Part shown: positions 36,854 to 45,652 of the stretch, piece by piece
Numbering within the stretch: position 1 is the stretch's first letter
Layout of the letters: each line of letters starts with the position of its first letter
Assembly: GCA_020696365.1 (NCBI GenBank)
Contig: JAEHCM010000003.1
Span: 154,672-218,671 of the forward strand
Reading direction: 5' to 3'
DNA length: 64,000 nucleotides
Origin: Thermoplasmata archaeon
GTDB taxonomy: Archaea; Thermoplasmatota; Thermoplasmata; UBA10834
The notes under the pieces: model-generated
What the model was told of the DNA's origin: nothing
The model's input: the letters and a program-made list of their open reading frames with translations, nothing else
Databases searched by the model: none
Position numbers and translations under genes: made by a program

Positions 36854-37330
36854 ATGGCGGACGATGACCTCGAGAAACAGATCAAGTCGCTCTCGGACAA
36901 GATGGAGAGCCTCGAGGAGTCCATGCGCATGGTCGCGACGCCGTACTCCCAGCTCCTGGAGTACATCGAGAGGTTCCAGAAGATATCGTCCAGTTACTTC
37001 CGCCTCATAGACCTATATCAGAGGTACGGTGAGATCTCCCCCGACCTGCTGGTGCCGGGCGTCAAGGACTCCATCTCGAGGGAGATAGTCAAGATACTAT
37101 TCGACAGGGACGGACAGAACATATCGCAGATAACCCAGAGGCTCAAGGAGCGTAGGGGCACGTCCTCGAGAAGGACCGTGCGCGAGCGCCTGAAGGAGCT
37201 CCAGGACAAGGGCGTGGTCGTCTCCCGGGGCTCGGAAAGGGCGAAGATATACTGGCTGACGGAAGGTTATGTGAAGAAGTGGTACGAGCTGCTAGGGCTG
37301 GGCCTCGGCAAGGACGAACAGGACGGGTAG
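36854..37330 (+). CDS. Winged-helix regulator with N-terminal coiled coil
   Basis: 158 aa from ATG 36854. Residues 1-60 form a coiled coil (EKQIKSLSDKMESLEESM). Residues 85-140 are a winged helix (REIVKILFDRDGQNISQITQ, SSRRTVRERLKELQDKGVVV). Likely a dimeric DNA-binding transcription factor divergent from fibrillarin. Target unknown. Confidence 0.8.
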   Translation: MADDDLEKQIKSLSDKMESLEESMRMVATPYSQLLEYIERFQKISSSYFRLIDLYQRYGEISPDLLVPGVKDSISREIVKILFDRDGQNISQITQRLKERRGTSSRRTVRERLKELQDKGVVVSRGSERAKIYWLTEGYVKKWYELLGLGLGKDEQDG

Positions 37331-37422
37331 CCGTCGGCCACTTTTGCCCAGTTCGGTCATATACGAGGTCCTATCATTATTACAGACAGAGGCCCCGGGA
37401 AGGGGCCGGAAGGTGAGACGAA

Positions 37423-37770
37423 ATGGATTTCGATAGTGATATGGACGCCGAGAAGTTGAAGGAGATACTCGCGGTCGTGTCGACCGAGATACCGAAGCTG
37501 GTCGAGGCGATCACGAAGACCATGTACAACCAGGAGAACGCGGAGAACATGGCCAAGTCGGTGGCGCAGTTCTACAAGTCCATGAAAGATGCGGGCATGG
37601 AAGAGGAGCAGGCGTATGCGCTGACCGCGCAGTTCATGTCGAGCTTCAGCGTGGGCGGCCTCATATCCAAGGCCATCGAAGGCGGCAGGGGCGGCGACGA
37701 CGATATCGAGAAGGAGATCAAGAAGCGCATCAAGGCGAAGCTGAAGCTGGAAAAGGATGACGATGACTGA
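37423..37770 (+). CDS. Hypothetical acidic helical protein
   Basis: 115 aa, ATG 37423 preceded by GGAAGGTGAG. Largely helical (EILAVVSTEIPKLVEAIT, ENMAKSVAQFYKSMKDAGM), with one weakly hydrophobic stretch and a charged tail (EKEIKKRIKAKLKLEKDDDD). It overlaps the start of the next gene, so the two are likely co-translated. No family recognised. Confidence 0.75.
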   Translation: MDFDSDMDAEKLKEILAVVSTEIPKLVEAITKTMYNQENAENMAKSVAQFYKSMKDAGMEEEQAYALTAQFMSSFSVGGLISKAIEGGRGGDDDIEKEIKKRIKAKLKLEKDDDD

Positions 37771-38035
37771 GAGCGCCCGCCGGGGCGACGTACCCAGGCT
37801 GGTCGGGGCGGTAGGCGCCAGAGCTCCAGGTATCGTCATACGGCTGGGGTTCTCCTATCTCAAGCACAAGAAAGGCTCCCAGAAGGCTACGAGGACTTTC
37901 GTCAGGAGCCTGGAGGAGAACGGCGTCCCACCGCACCTCGCGACGAGACTCGGGGAGGCGTACGGGTCCGAGCTGAGCGTCAGGAAACTCATCGACAGCG
38001 GAAGCCCTCAGTTTCTCAGGAAGGTCCGATTGTGA
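37757..38035 (+). CDS. Hypothetical small basic protein
   Basis: 92 aa from ATG 37757 or 37763, overlapping the preceding gene by 14 bases. It is basic and helical (GFSYLKHKKGSQKATRTFVR, LATRLGEAYGSELSVRKLI). It may associate with membrane or nucleic acid; no family recognised. Confidence 0.7.
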   Translation: MTMTESARRGDVPRLVGAVGARAPGIVIRLGFSYLKHKKGSQKATRTFVRSLEENGVPPHLATRLGEAYGSELSVRKLIDSGSPQFLRKVRL

Positions 38036-38084
38036 TAACGCCTCCAGGAAACTAATATAGCCGTAGCGTCTGATATATCGAGTC

Positions 38085-38864
38085 GTGAAGGCCGAACTGA
38101 GCGGGATAGCGGACGAGGTCATGCGTAAGTACCACGAACTGCCGATGGACTTCGCAGGCCACGTCAAGGTGGGCAGAGGGGCGAGTGGCTCCGAGACTTC
38201 TAAGATAGACAAGTTCGCGGAGGACGCGGTCCTCGAACACATCGAGCGGGAGGGCATCGAGCTGAACGTCCTCAGCGAGGAGATAGGCTACGTGGACCGA
38301 GGGGCTAAGAGGACCCTTGTGCTCGACCCGATCGACGGCACGCTGAACTGCACGCACGGCATACCCTTCTTCACCGTATCGCTCGCAGTCTGCACCAAAA
38401 CCATGAGCGACTGCGATTTCGCGCTCGTGAAGAACCTGTACACGGGCGACACGTACTACGCCCGTAGAGGTGGAGGGGCGACCCTCAACGACCACAGGAT
38501 AGCGGTCTCGAAGTACGTCCAGGACGATTCCATATTCATCATATACGACGGCAGGGACGCGGCCCCCGAGACCGAGCGCATCAGGAAGATATCCAGCAGG
38601 ATAAGGACCATTGGCTGCGCCTCGCTCGAGATGTGCCTCGTGGCGCAGGGCGCCGTCAACGCCCACTACATGAACTGCGAGAACCCCCAGCGGATGATAC
38701 GCGTGGTGGACATCGCCGCGAGCACGCTCGTGCTGAGAGAGGCGGGCGGAGAGTTGTGCGACCTCGAAGGCAACAAATATGACGTATCCCTCTCGTTAAG
38801 TGACAGGAAGAACTTCCTCGCCTATGGCGACCCCGTCGTCAAGGAGTTGGTCCTACGAAGCTAG
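38085..38864 (+). CDS. Inositol monophosphatase/FBPase-family phosphatase
   Basis: 259 aa from GTG 38085, with TATA-like TAATATAG about 30 nt upstream (leaderless). VLSEEIGYVDRGAKRTLVLD then PIDGTLNCTHGIPFF and RVVDIAASTLVLREAGGEL are the two metal-binding motifs (E, DPIDGT, D near the end). In archaea such enzymes hydrolyse inositol-1-phosphate and often fructose-1,6-bisphosphate. It overlaps the NAD kinase gene, a pairing seen as a fusion elsewhere. Confidence 0.9.
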   Translation: MKAELSGIADEVMRKYHELPMDFAGHVKVGRGASGSETSKIDKFAEDAVLEHIEREGIELNVLSEEIGYVDRGAKRTLVLDPIDGTLNCTHGIPFFTVSLAVCTKTMSDCDFALVKNLYTGDTYYARRGGGATLNDHRIAVSKYVQDDSIFIIYDGRDAAPETERIRKISSRIRTIGCASLEMCLVAQGAVNAHYMNCENPQRMIRVVDIAASTLVLREAGGELCDLEGNKYDVSLSLSDRKNFLAYGDPVVKELVLRS

Positions 38865-39682
38865 GCATTGTCGGCACGCCCGACCTGAACAGGTTCAAGG
38901 CAGTCGCGCAGGAGATACTGCAGGCGCTCGAAGGGCAGGACTACGTCCTCGAGAAGCAGACCGCGAGCGCACTCGGGCTCGAGGGCATCCCCCTCGAGGA
39001 TATCGACGCCGATGTCGTGATATCCGTGGGCGGCGACGGGACGATGCTGAGGACCCTGAAGGAGACCGACCACCCCGTGCTCGGGGTGAACGCAGGCGTC
39101 CTGGGTTTTCTGACGGAGGTCATGCCGGGCGGCGTCGAACCTGCGATCAAGCGGTTGCTCGCGGGAGATTATCGCATCGAGGAGCGGCTCCGGCTTAAGA
39201 GCGTCATGGACGGCGAGCGCCTCCTGGACGCCGTCAACGAGGCGGTCATACACACCGCACACATAGCCAAGATGAGACATTTCTCCATATCCGTCGACGG
39301 CCAGCCGGCCACGGAGCTCAGGGCGGACGGCGTCATCGTGGCCACGCCGACGGGCTCGACATCCTACGCCATGAGCGTCGGCTCGTCCATAATCGACCCG
39401 CGGGTCGAGGCGCTGGTCATCGCACCCATCGCGCCGTTCAGGCTCGCGGCGAGGCCGTTCGTCGTCCCTGCCAGCAGCAGGGTCGCGATAGCCATCAAGG
39501 AGCCGAAGGTGTGCACGATGGTGATCGACGGCCAGAAGGAGATAGAGATGGTAGGGCACGAAAAGCTCGAGTTCACCGCATCCGAGAAGAAGGCTCGGTT
39601 CGTCAGCTTCGAGGACGACTTCTACAGGGACCTCGAGGAGAAGCTGATAGCGTTCACGCCTCACGCGGTACACCGTCATTGA
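38855..39682 (+). CDS. NAD kinase (ACG start inferred)
   Basis: 275 aa if begun at ACG 38855. The family N-terminus (M)KLGIVGTPDLNRF is present, but no ATG, GTG or TTG precedes it in frame. AAGGAG lies eight bases before the ACG. The first conventional start is GTG 39017, which would delete 54 residues of the ATP-binding domain. ISVGGDGTMLRTL, the NE motif NEAVIHTAHIAKM and TPTGSTSYAMSVGSSI are diagnostic. It makes NADP from NAD. It overlaps the IMPase stop by ten bases. A sequencing error at the start is the alternative. Confidence 0.9.
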   Translation, partial: TKLGIVGTPDLNRFKAVAQEILQALEGQDYVLEKQTASALGLEGIPLEDIDADVVISVGGDGTMLRTLKETDHPVLGVNAGVLGFLTEVMPGGVEPAIKRLLAGDYRIEERLRLKSVMDGERLLDAVNEAVIHTAHIAKMRHFSISVDGQPATELRADGVIVATPTGSTSYAMSVGSSIIDPRVEALVIAPIAPFRLAARPFVVPASSRVAIAIKEPKVCTMVIDGQKEIEMVGHEKLEFTASEKKARFVSFEDDFYRDLEEKLIAFTPHAVHRH

Positions 39683-39695
39683 CGCCGAAGGGTGG

Positions 39696-40244
39696 ATGGG
39701 AGTGGATATGCACCACGCGAAGAAGCAACCGACAGCCGCAATCGGGTATCCCAGGACGTGGTTCGGCCTCGGCGCGGTCGTGTGCACGGTCGGCATCATA
39801 TCGTCGGCCTATCTCGCCTACGAATCCCTCGAGGCGTTCACGCGCGCCTTCTGGATGATAGTTGGATCGGCCCTCGCCATCTTCCTGGTCGTGTTCATCG
39901 TCCCATGCCTTATCACGACGCATGTCGCCGGCGAGAAGGGGCTCCACCTCCGCATGGGCATCCTGATCAACGCGACGGTGCCGTACGACGCCATCCGGGA
40001 GATCGCGCCTGACACCATCCGGTGGGGCGCGCTGACCGTCGGGATAGGCGTCCGTCACAAGGGGAAGCAGAGGACCGTGTTCGTCGTCTCGTCGTTCAAG
40101 AACCTCGTCATCATCAAGCTCAACAGAGACCTCAGACTAGGTGGCATGCTCGGCCCGACGGTGGGCCAGATAGTGCTGAGCGTCAAAGACGTCGATTCAT
40201 TCCTCAGCACGGTCGCACGTATGAGCGGGACAGAGGAGGGGTGA
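39696..40244 (+). CDS. Membrane protein with PH-like C-terminal domain
   Basis: 182 aa. Two membrane helices (TWFGLGAVVCTVGIISSAYL and MIVGSALAIFLVVFIVP) are followed by a beta-rich domain (LHLRMGILINATVPYDAIRE, VVSSFKNLVIIKLNRDLRL) resembling bacterial PH-like proteins. Start choice between 39696 and ATG 39708 is open. Unknown function, 14 bases after NAD kinase. Confidence 0.75.
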   Translation: MGVDMHHAKKQPTAAIGYPRTWFGLGAVVCTVGIISSAYLAYESLEAFTRAFWMIVGSALAIFLVVFIVPCLITTHVAGEKGLHLRMGILINATVPYDAIREIAPDTIRWGALTVGIGVRHKGKQRTVFVVSSFKNLVIIKLNRDLRLGGMLGPTVGQIVLSVKDVDSFLSTVARMSGTEEG

Positions 40245-40246
40245 CC

Positions 40247-40648
40247 TTGTCGCTGTTCGATTTCACGAAAGGCAAGAAACAGGTGCGCGGTATCAGACGG
40301 CGCACGCTGAAGATGATACTCGAGGCGGGCAGGTCGAGCCTGCCAAACGAGTTCGGCGCCATACTACGCGCGGAGGGGGAGGTCATAGACCAGCTCTGGC
40401 TTATCCCGGGCACGGAATCGAGTGACTCGGCCGCGCTTTTCAGGCTTCACATGCTCCCGATCGACTTCCACGTCGTCGGCACGGTCCACTCGCACCCTTC
40501 AGGTGGTTGCTGGCCGTCGGGTGCGGATGTCGAACTCTTCCGCAGGTTCGGTTATGTACACATAATCGTGTGCGATCCCTTCGACCACGATAGCTGGGCG
40601 TGCTACGACGGCATCGGAGAGAAGAGAGACCTCGAAGTAGTGGATTAG
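40247..40648 (+). CDS. JAMM/MPN+ metalloprotease, desampylase-like
   Basis: 133 aa from TTG 40247, six bases from GAGGAGGG; GTG 40241 overlapping the previous stop is the alternative. GAILRAEG supplies the Glu, and HSHPSGGCWPSGAD is the JAMM motif HxHPx6SxxD with all zinc ligands and the catalytic residue. Stand-alone archaeal JAMM proteins remove ubiquitin-like SAMP modifiers. No SAMP or E1 gene is adjacent. Confidence 0.9.
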   Translation: MSLFDFTKGKKQVRGIRRRTLKMILEAGRSSLPNEFGAILRAEGEVIDQLWLIPGTESSDSAALFRLHMLPIDFHVVGTVHSHPSGGCWPSGADVELFRRFGYVHIIVCDPFDHDSWACYDGIGEKRDLEVVD

Positions 40649-40649
40649 G

Positions 40650-41876
40650 CTAGAACACCTTGCTCTTCGGGGCGATCGTACCATTCACCACCGCGCCCAT
40701 GCCGATGAACGCCTCCTCGCCTATGATGGTCCCGACATCTATCGTGGCGTTTATGCCCGTCTTGACATCGTCGCCCATGATGACCCCTAGCTTCCTCCTG
40801 CCCGAGCCGGTCCGCCTGCCGTCGATGATCACGCTGACCTCGCGCTCGTCCAGGCGTAGGTTGGCTACCTTCGTGCCCGCGCCGAGGTTGCATCGTTCCC
40901 CGATGACGCTGTCGCCGACATAGCTCAGATGAGGTATCTTCGTGCCGTCCATGACGATGGAGTTCTTGACCTCGACGGCGTTGCCCACCTTGCACCCGGC
41001 ACCGACATACGTGCTCGGGCGGATGTAGGCGTTCGGCCCGACCTCGGTGTCCTCGCCGATTATCGCGGGGCCGATGACGACGCTCCCCGGCCCTACGGCC
41101 GCGCCTTTCCTGACCTGCACGGGCCCTCTGAGCTCCGCCCGTTCGGACACATCGCCCTCGACCTCGGACTCGATGTCCGCCATCAATATCCTGTTCGCCT
41201 CGAGCAGGTCCCACGGGCGCGCGACGTCTATCCACTCGCCCGTCAGCTTGTGGGCGAACAGGTGCTTCTTGTCCATAAGTATCCTGAAGGAGTCCGTCAC
41301 CTCGTACTCTCCCCGGACGGACTTACCGGTGCTGCGTATCGCATCGAATATCTCGGGCTCGAGCACATACGCGCCCGCGTTGACCAGGTTGCTCGTAGGG
41401 GACTCCGGCTTCTCGACGATGCTCTTCACCACGCCGTCCTCGACCTCCACGCATCCGTACCGCTTAGGGTCGAGCACGGACGCGAGCGCGACGACGGAGC
41501 CCTTGACCTTCTTGTAGTGCGCGAGCATCCCGTTAACGGACTTCTTGGTCAGCACGACGTCTCCGTATAGGCATAGGAACGGCCCGTCCGTCCTGCCCTC
41601 GACCATGCCGATGGCGTGAGCGGTCCCCAATCGCTCCTTCTGCTCGACATACTCTATCTTCACCCCGTAGTCCTTGCCGTCCCCGAAGTGCTCTCTGACG
41701 CGGTTGGCCTTCCAGCCGACCAGGAGTATTAGGTCCTTGATGCCCGCCGCCTTCAACGACTCGATGTTGTGCTCCAGGAACGGCCTGCCAGCGACTGGCA
41801 GCAGGGGCTTGGGTATGTTGGAGGTCAAAGGCCTCATCCTCACTCCCTCGCCGGCCGTCAGGATATAACCTTTCAC
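40650..41876 (-). CDS. GlmU-like bifunctional sugar-1-phosphate nucleotidylyltransferase/acetyltransferase
   Basis: 408 aa from GTG 41876. KGYILTAGEGVRMRPLTSNI then PKPLLPVAGRPFLEH is the nucleotidyltransferase motif. The C-terminal 170 residues are left-handed beta-helix hexapeptide repeats (AAVGPGSVVIGPAIIGEDTE). Archaeal members make UDP-GlcNAc or dTDP/UDP-sugars. The start overlaps the phosphomutase stop (GTGA), fitting a coupled GlmM-GlmU pathway. Confidence 0.92.
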   Translation of the reverse strand: MKGYILTAGEGVRMRPLTSNIPKPLLPVAGRPFLEHNIESLKAAGIKDLILLVGWKANRVREHFGDGKDYGVKIEYVEQKERLGTAHAIGMVEGRTDGPFLCLYGDVVLTKKSVNGMLAHYKKVKGSVVALASVLDPKRYGCVEVEDGVVKSIVEKPESPTSNLVNAGAYVLEPEIFDAIRSTGKSVRGEYEVTDSFRILMDKKHLFAHKLTGEWIDVARPWDLLEANRILMADIESEVEGDVSERAELRGPVQVRKGAAVGPGSVVIGPAIIGEDTEVGPNAYIRPSTYVGAGCKVGNAVEVKNSIVMDGTKIPHLSYVGDSVIGERCNLGAGTKVANLRLDEREVSVIIDGRRTGSGRRKLGVIMGDDVKTGINATIDVGTIIGEEAFIGMGAVVNGTIAPKSKVF

Positions 41877-43177
41877 GCGACACACCTCCTCACGATATTC
41901 GTCATCGCTTCGAGCAGCTTCCCGGCCTGTGCGCCGTCCCTCGCCTCTGCCATGATACGTATCTTCGGCTCGGTGCCGGACGGACGGACGAGCGTCCAAC
42001 CGTCCTCGAACTGGTGCCTGAAGCCATCCAGGGTCACGAGCTCCTGACACTCGACACTGCTCATCTCGATCCTCAACATCTCCAGTACCTCGTCCTTCCG
42101 GGACGGGTCGAACGATATCGACGACCTCAGGGTGGGATACTTCGGTATCTCCTTCCTCAGCTCGGACAAGGTCCTCTCGGCCGCGATCTCCACTATCCTC
42201 GCCGCTGCGAGTATGCCGTCTGGGCAGTAGGTCTGGTCGGGGAATATCCATGTGCCCGAAGGCTCCCCGCCGAAATCCGCCCCGGACTTCTTGACCTCCT
42301 CACTGACGAACACGTCTCCCACCCTGGTCCTGATGATATCGGCATCGACATAGTCGTCCACGGCCATAGACGCGTCGACGGTCACGACGATGCGGTCCTT
42401 CGCGAATCTGCCGGCGAACACGGCGAGGAGCTCGTCCCCGGAGAGCGTCTGCCCTTTGTCGTCGACGGCGACCATCCGATCGCCGTCTCCGTCGTGGGCG
42501 ATGCCTAGGTCGGCCTCCATCGCGACGACTGCGCCCTTGAGGTCCCCGAGGTTCCCGTCCGTCGGCTCGGGCATCCTACCAGGGAAGTGTCCGTCACGGT
42601 TGGAGTTGATGGTCACGACCTTGCAGCCCATCTGCTGCAGCACGAGAGGCGTGATGGTCGTCGCCGGACCGTTCGCGCAGTCCACGACGACCTTCAGGCT
42701 CGCGGCCCCCGCATCAGACATGATACGGTCTATGTGGCGGTCCACCGCGTCGGGGAACGAATGAGGCGTACCGACGAGGTTCCACGGCTTCAGCGAGTAC
42801 TTCCCCTCGGAGATGATGTCCTCTATGTGGCGTGACTGGTCGACGCCGAACCCCATCCCGTCGGGATTCCACAGCTTGACCCCTGCGTATTCGGGAGGGT
42901 TATGGCTCGCGGTGAGCATGACGCCGCAATCCAGGTCCCGCGCGGCCTCGGCCAATGTGGGAGTCGTGACGAAGCCCGCGTCGTAGACCTCGCACCCGCA
43001 CGCCATAAGGCCGCTCGATACAGCGGCCTGCATCATGTCGTTAGATGTTCTGGAGTCGCGGCCGATGACGGCCTCCTTCGCCAGCCCCCCGACAGCCATG
43101 CCTATCCGTGCGGCGAGCTCGGGGGTCATCTCGGTGTTGACCACACCCCTCACACCAGACGAACCGAAAATTCGCAT
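41873..43177 (-). CDS. GlmM-like phosphohexomutase
   Basis: 434 aa. FGSSGVRGVVN, the phosphoserine loop LTASHNPPEYAG, metal loop AHDGDGDRM, sugar loop GGEPSGTW and phosphate loop RPSGTEPKIRI are all present. It converts hexosamine or hexose 6-phosphate to 1-phosphate for the GlmU-like partner. TAATATAATC near 43213 fits a TATA box about 35 nt upstream. Confidence 0.92.
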   Translation of the reverse strand: MRIFGSSGVRGVVNTEMTPELAARIGMAVGGLAKEAVIGRDSRTSNDMMQAAVSSGLMACGCEVYDAGFVTTPTLAEAARDLDCGVMLTASHNPPEYAGVKLWNPDGMGFGVDQSRHIEDIISEGKYSLKPWNLVGTPHSFPDAVDRHIDRIMSDAGAASLKVVVDCANGPATTITPLVLQQMGCKVVTINSNRDGHFPGRMPEPTDGNLGDLKGAVVAMEADLGIAHDGDGDRMVAVDDKGQTLSGDELLAVFAGRFAKDRIVVTVDASMAVDDYVDADIIRTRVGDVFVSEEVKKSGADFGGEPSGTWIFPDQTYCPDGILAAARIVEIAAERTLSELRKEIPKYPTLRSSISFDPSRKDEVLEMLRIEMSSVECQELVTLDGFRHQFEDGWTLVRPSGTEPKIRIMAEARDGAQAGKLLEAMTNIVRRCVA

Positions 43178-43239
43178 TCGAACGCTCCTCGGGACCTCAA
43201 ATGAGAGTACTTGATTATATTAGATTCCGTCATCGGGAC

Positions 43240-43329
43240 CGCGTTCCTACGGAACGCGTAGAATCCTTGGATGTCTTTCGAAAGGCGCTATCGGAAACCT
43301 CCTCCCGAGGAGCCAGTATGACTGGCTCC
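43240..43329. other. Structured non-coding segment with three hairpins
   Basis: CGCGTTCC-TAC-GGAACGCG (43240-43258), CTTTCGAAAG (43275-43284) and GGAGCCAGT-ATG-ACTGGCTCC (43309-43329) are perfect inverted repeats in a 90-base interval between glmM and the gene at 43475. It could be a small RNA, a leader structure or tandem terminators. The strand is not decided. Confidence 0.45.
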
Positions 43330-43396
43330 GCATGACTACGACGCCTAAAAAGGAGTAGCCAGACAAGCGGGAAAAGATAGCCAGCATACGCAAACA

Positions 43397-43404
43397 TTTA
43401 TATA
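43397..43404 (+). promoter_or_regulatory. Strong TATA box
   Basis: TTTATATA within ACATTTATATATCGC is a near-ideal archaeal TATA box, about 70 nt before ATG 43475; the message would have a leader of about 45 nt with AGGAGGA. Confidence 0.6.
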
Positions 43405-43474
43405 TCGCACATAATGATACATATCTGGACCATGTCTGGATGACGTGGCCAGGACGACATAGGAGGAATAATAG

Positions 43475-43705
43475 ATGGTCATGGAGCCCATAAACATCGA
43501 GAAGGCGATGGCAATCGCGAAGAAGAAGGGCATCAAACCCGGCCGCGTGAAGGGAACCAACGGTATCCAGTTCACGAAGGGACGGAACCCGCGCCTCGAG
43601 ACGGTCGGCTGGGACGAGTTCAAGGCGACCCTCGCCAAGAGGAAACTCGCGGTCTACGAGAGCGGCGGCTGGATGAAGATAATGAAGGCCAAGAGAAAGA
43701 GATAG
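43475..43705 (+). CDS. Hypothetical small basic protein
   Basis: 76 aa from ATG 43475 with AGGAGGA about ten bases upstream and a strong TATA box. The sequence is Lys-rich (EKAMAIAKKKGIKPGRVKG, WDEFKATLAKRKLAVYESGG). It resembles small nucleic-acid-binding proteins, but no family is recognised. The strong promoter suggests high expression. Confidence 0.75.
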   Translation: MVMEPINIEKAMAIAKKKGIKPGRVKGTNGIQFTKGRNPRLETVGWDEFKATLAKRKLAVYESGGWMKIMKAKRKR

Positions 43706-43875
43706 GCGCGACGACCCTGCCTATCCTTCCGCCGAAAACCCCTTCACACTTTCACTCATAATTCTGATTAATTCTTGCCTGAGAAGTCATGCTCTCCTTG
43801 TTTCGGGGGGGGCGGCGTCTCAGGAGAGTTATTTATACGGCCATCATAATCACAGCTTCTGAGTCAGCTCAGAAT

Positions 43876-43960
43876 GCAGGGATAGCCAAGCTAGGTCAAC
43901 GGCGCTAGATTCAGGGTCTAGTCGCGCAGGCGTTCGCCGGTTCGAATCCGGCTCCCTGCA
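43876..43960 (+). tRNA. tRNA-Leu (anticodon CAG)
   Basis: Acceptor GCAGGGA pairs with TCCCTGC, anticodon stem CTAGA/TCTAG encloses TTCAGGG (anticodon CAG), a long variable arm follows, and the T arm is GCCGG-TTCGAAT-CCGGC. A TATA-like TTATTTATA lies about 45 nt upstream. An integrase gene begins 60 bases downstream, so this tRNA is the probable attachment site and left border of the accessory island. Confidence 0.95.
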
Positions 43961-44020
43961 CTTCGCGATGTCTGGCTATTTTCCAATCGGACCCTTTTTG
44001 TATGCTGGCACCCCCCCTGG

Positions 44021-45244
44021 CTACCGTTTTTCGGCGAACGCGTCCTCGAGCTCTCGGAAGGCATCTTCCGACCGAATCCGGGCGTAGTAGAGCTCAGTCG
44101 TTTTCGTCGTTTTATGCCTCAAAGCTCTCGATACGGATTCGATCGACGCGCCTCGATCCTTCGCCATCTGCCCGAAGGTCGCTCGCAGGTATTGTACCCG
44201 GAAAGGTATCCCCGCGTGACGTTGCGCCTTGTCCTTGAGGCCGCCCCACATGCCGTCGGTCCAATAGTCGACCTTCCCGCTCGTGTAGATGCGGGGCACA
44301 AGGGGCTCGCACTCGGCAACGTCGTGTTCGTGGAGACGGTCTTCGTCTTCGTGGAGACAGTCCTCGTCTTCGTGGAGGTACTCCTCTCTCGCCTTGAGGA
44401 AGTCGAGCACCGTCTGCCGTGCAGGCGGCAGAATCGGCGCTGTGCCCTCGGGTGCGTAGCGCGTCTCGCCCTTCGGGTGGGCCACGAGTATCTTCCACTG
44501 GTCGATATCGAGGTCCTGTAGCCGGGCTCTGCGCAGCTCTGACCGTCTAAGACCCGAATACGCGTACATCGCCACCATGAAACGGGCTACCTCGCCATCC
44601 CAGCCGGGCATGCTCTTGAGCACCGACCGGATCTGCTCCACATTTGCCTCCGACAGGGTTCTGATCTCTGGGGAGATCTTCTGCGGGAACCGGACGTAGT
44701 GCAGCGCTCTCATCCTAACCATCACGGGATTCTCCACCTGGAGTAGCAGCTCTGCGAGATAGGCCAGGTAGTTCGCCTGTGTAGCGGGCTTCAGGCCGAT
44801 GCCGTTCCTGGTCTTTCTCTCCTTCATCCACTGAAGGTATGCCTCTATGTCGGCCTGAGTCATTTTCCTCGGGTTTGTGGTCGACACCTTTCCCGCGCCT
44901 CTGAGCTCGCTGAAAGCCCTGCCGATGGACCTCATCGCCCTCGTGATGATTCTGTGCGTAGACGCCGCGTAGTAGGGTTTTATGGCCTCAAGGAAGGCTT
45001 GGGCACATGGTATGAATGGATACCGGCCCATAGATATCGGCCTCCTTGGACGGCCTCTTCTTCTGCGCTTGGGTTCATGCACCGAGCGGTTTTGTCTTCG
45101 GTTGCTCTTGTTTTTGGCATCCGATACCGCCTCGGAGGCGAGTTGTCTACCACCACGTGGTAGTATCCTCTCCTCACTAGAGGCATCGGCGGCGGGAGGT
45201 ATTATACCTGCGCTAGAAGTGACTCCCATATGGTAGTCCAGCAT
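44021..45244 (-). CDS. Tyrosine recombinase/integrase with acidic insert
   Basis: 407 aa. Core-binding domain at about 80-180, catalytic domain after it with Arg in SGLRRSELRRARL, Lys in HPKGET, then QYLRATFGQ where HxxR is usual (His replaced by Gln), ALRHKTTKTTELYYARI with His and the nucleophile Tyr. Between Lys and the second Arg is a tandem acidic repeat (LHEDEDC, LHEDEDR, LHEHD) encoded by 21-nt direct repeats. The true start may be internal (MGRYPFIPC). Beside tRNA-Leu it is the island integrase. Confidence 0.88.
   Translation of the reverse strand: MLDYHMGVTSSAGIIPPAADASSEERILPRGGRQLASEAVSDAKNKSNRRQNRSVHEPKRRRRGRPRRPISMGRYPFIPCAQAFLEAIKPYYAASTHRIITRAMRSIGRAFSELRGAGKVSTTNPRKMTQADIEAYLQWMKERKTRNGIGLKPATQANYLAYLAELLLQVENPVMVRMRALHYVRFPQKISPEIRTLSEANVEQIRSVLKSMPGWDGEVARFMVAMYAYSGLRRSELRRARLQDLDIDQWKILVAHPKGETRYAPEGTAPILPPARQTVLDFLKAREEYLHEDEDCLHEDEDRLHEHDVAECEPLVPRIYTSGKVDYWTDGMWGGLKDKAQRHAGIPFRVQYLRATFGQMAKDRGASIESVSRALRHKTTKTTELYYARIRSEDAFRELEDAFAEKR
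45135..45175 (-). other. Conserved two-stem hairpin near the integrase 5' end (copy 1)
   Basis: GAGGCGAG pairs with CTCTCCTC (one mismatch), and the inner stem CTACCAC/GTGGTAG is separated by TTGT and TATC. The other integrase has the same layout at 48919-48957 with a different inner stem (GCGG/CCGC), so the structure rather than the sequence seems kept. Confidence 0.5.
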
Positions 45245-45329
45245 TCAATCCTCCCAAGCCCAAAACCCGTCGCCAAGGGCGGTCGACCGTTGGTCGACCT
45301 TTCTCTATAGTTTTGGCGTCTCAGTCGCC

Positions 45330-45515
45330 CTAGTCTTCCTCGTCTGCATCAGATGACTCGTCGTCTTCCGACCCTTCTTCCTCGTCCCAGACGAACTCCT
45401 CCGCGTAGGCGCGCAAGGCGTGATCCACGAGTTCTGCGAGACTCAGATCCTCTTGGTTCGCAATCCGCTCCAATCTCTGGCATAGTCGGGTTCTTATTTC
45501 GACCGTTTCCTTCAT
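45330..45515 (-). CDS. Ribbon-helix-helix (CopG-like) regulator
   Basis: 61 aa. VEIRTRLCQRLERIANQEDL then SLAELVDHALRAYAEEF matches an RHH fold (strand, two helices), followed by an acidic tail (EEEGSEDDESSDADEED). Likely a DNA-binding regulator or antitoxin of the element; no toxin overlaps it. Divergent from the AbrB-like gene. Confidence 0.7.
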   Translation of the reverse strand: MKETVEIRTRLCQRLERIANQEDLSLAELVDHALRAYAEEFVWDEEEGSEDDESSDADEED

Positions 45516-45600
45516 GACCTATCCTTCCTGCGGCCCCGCTGCGTCCGCTACATCCCCATTACCCCCCTCAGTCATAAACCTTCGGGCAGGACAGCCGGGT

Positions 45601-45635
45601 GAGACAGTCTTAAATACCAGGAGCGACGCTGTCTC
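45601..45635. promoter_or_regulatory. Inverted repeat bracketing a promoter
   Basis: GAGACAG (45601-45607) and CTGTCTC (45629-45635) flank the TATA-like CTTAAATA at 45609. A dimeric regulator bound here would block the AbrB-like gene; autoregulation by it or by the divergent RHH protein is likely. Confidence 0.55.
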
Positions 45636-45652
45636 CACCAAGGTGGACCGGC

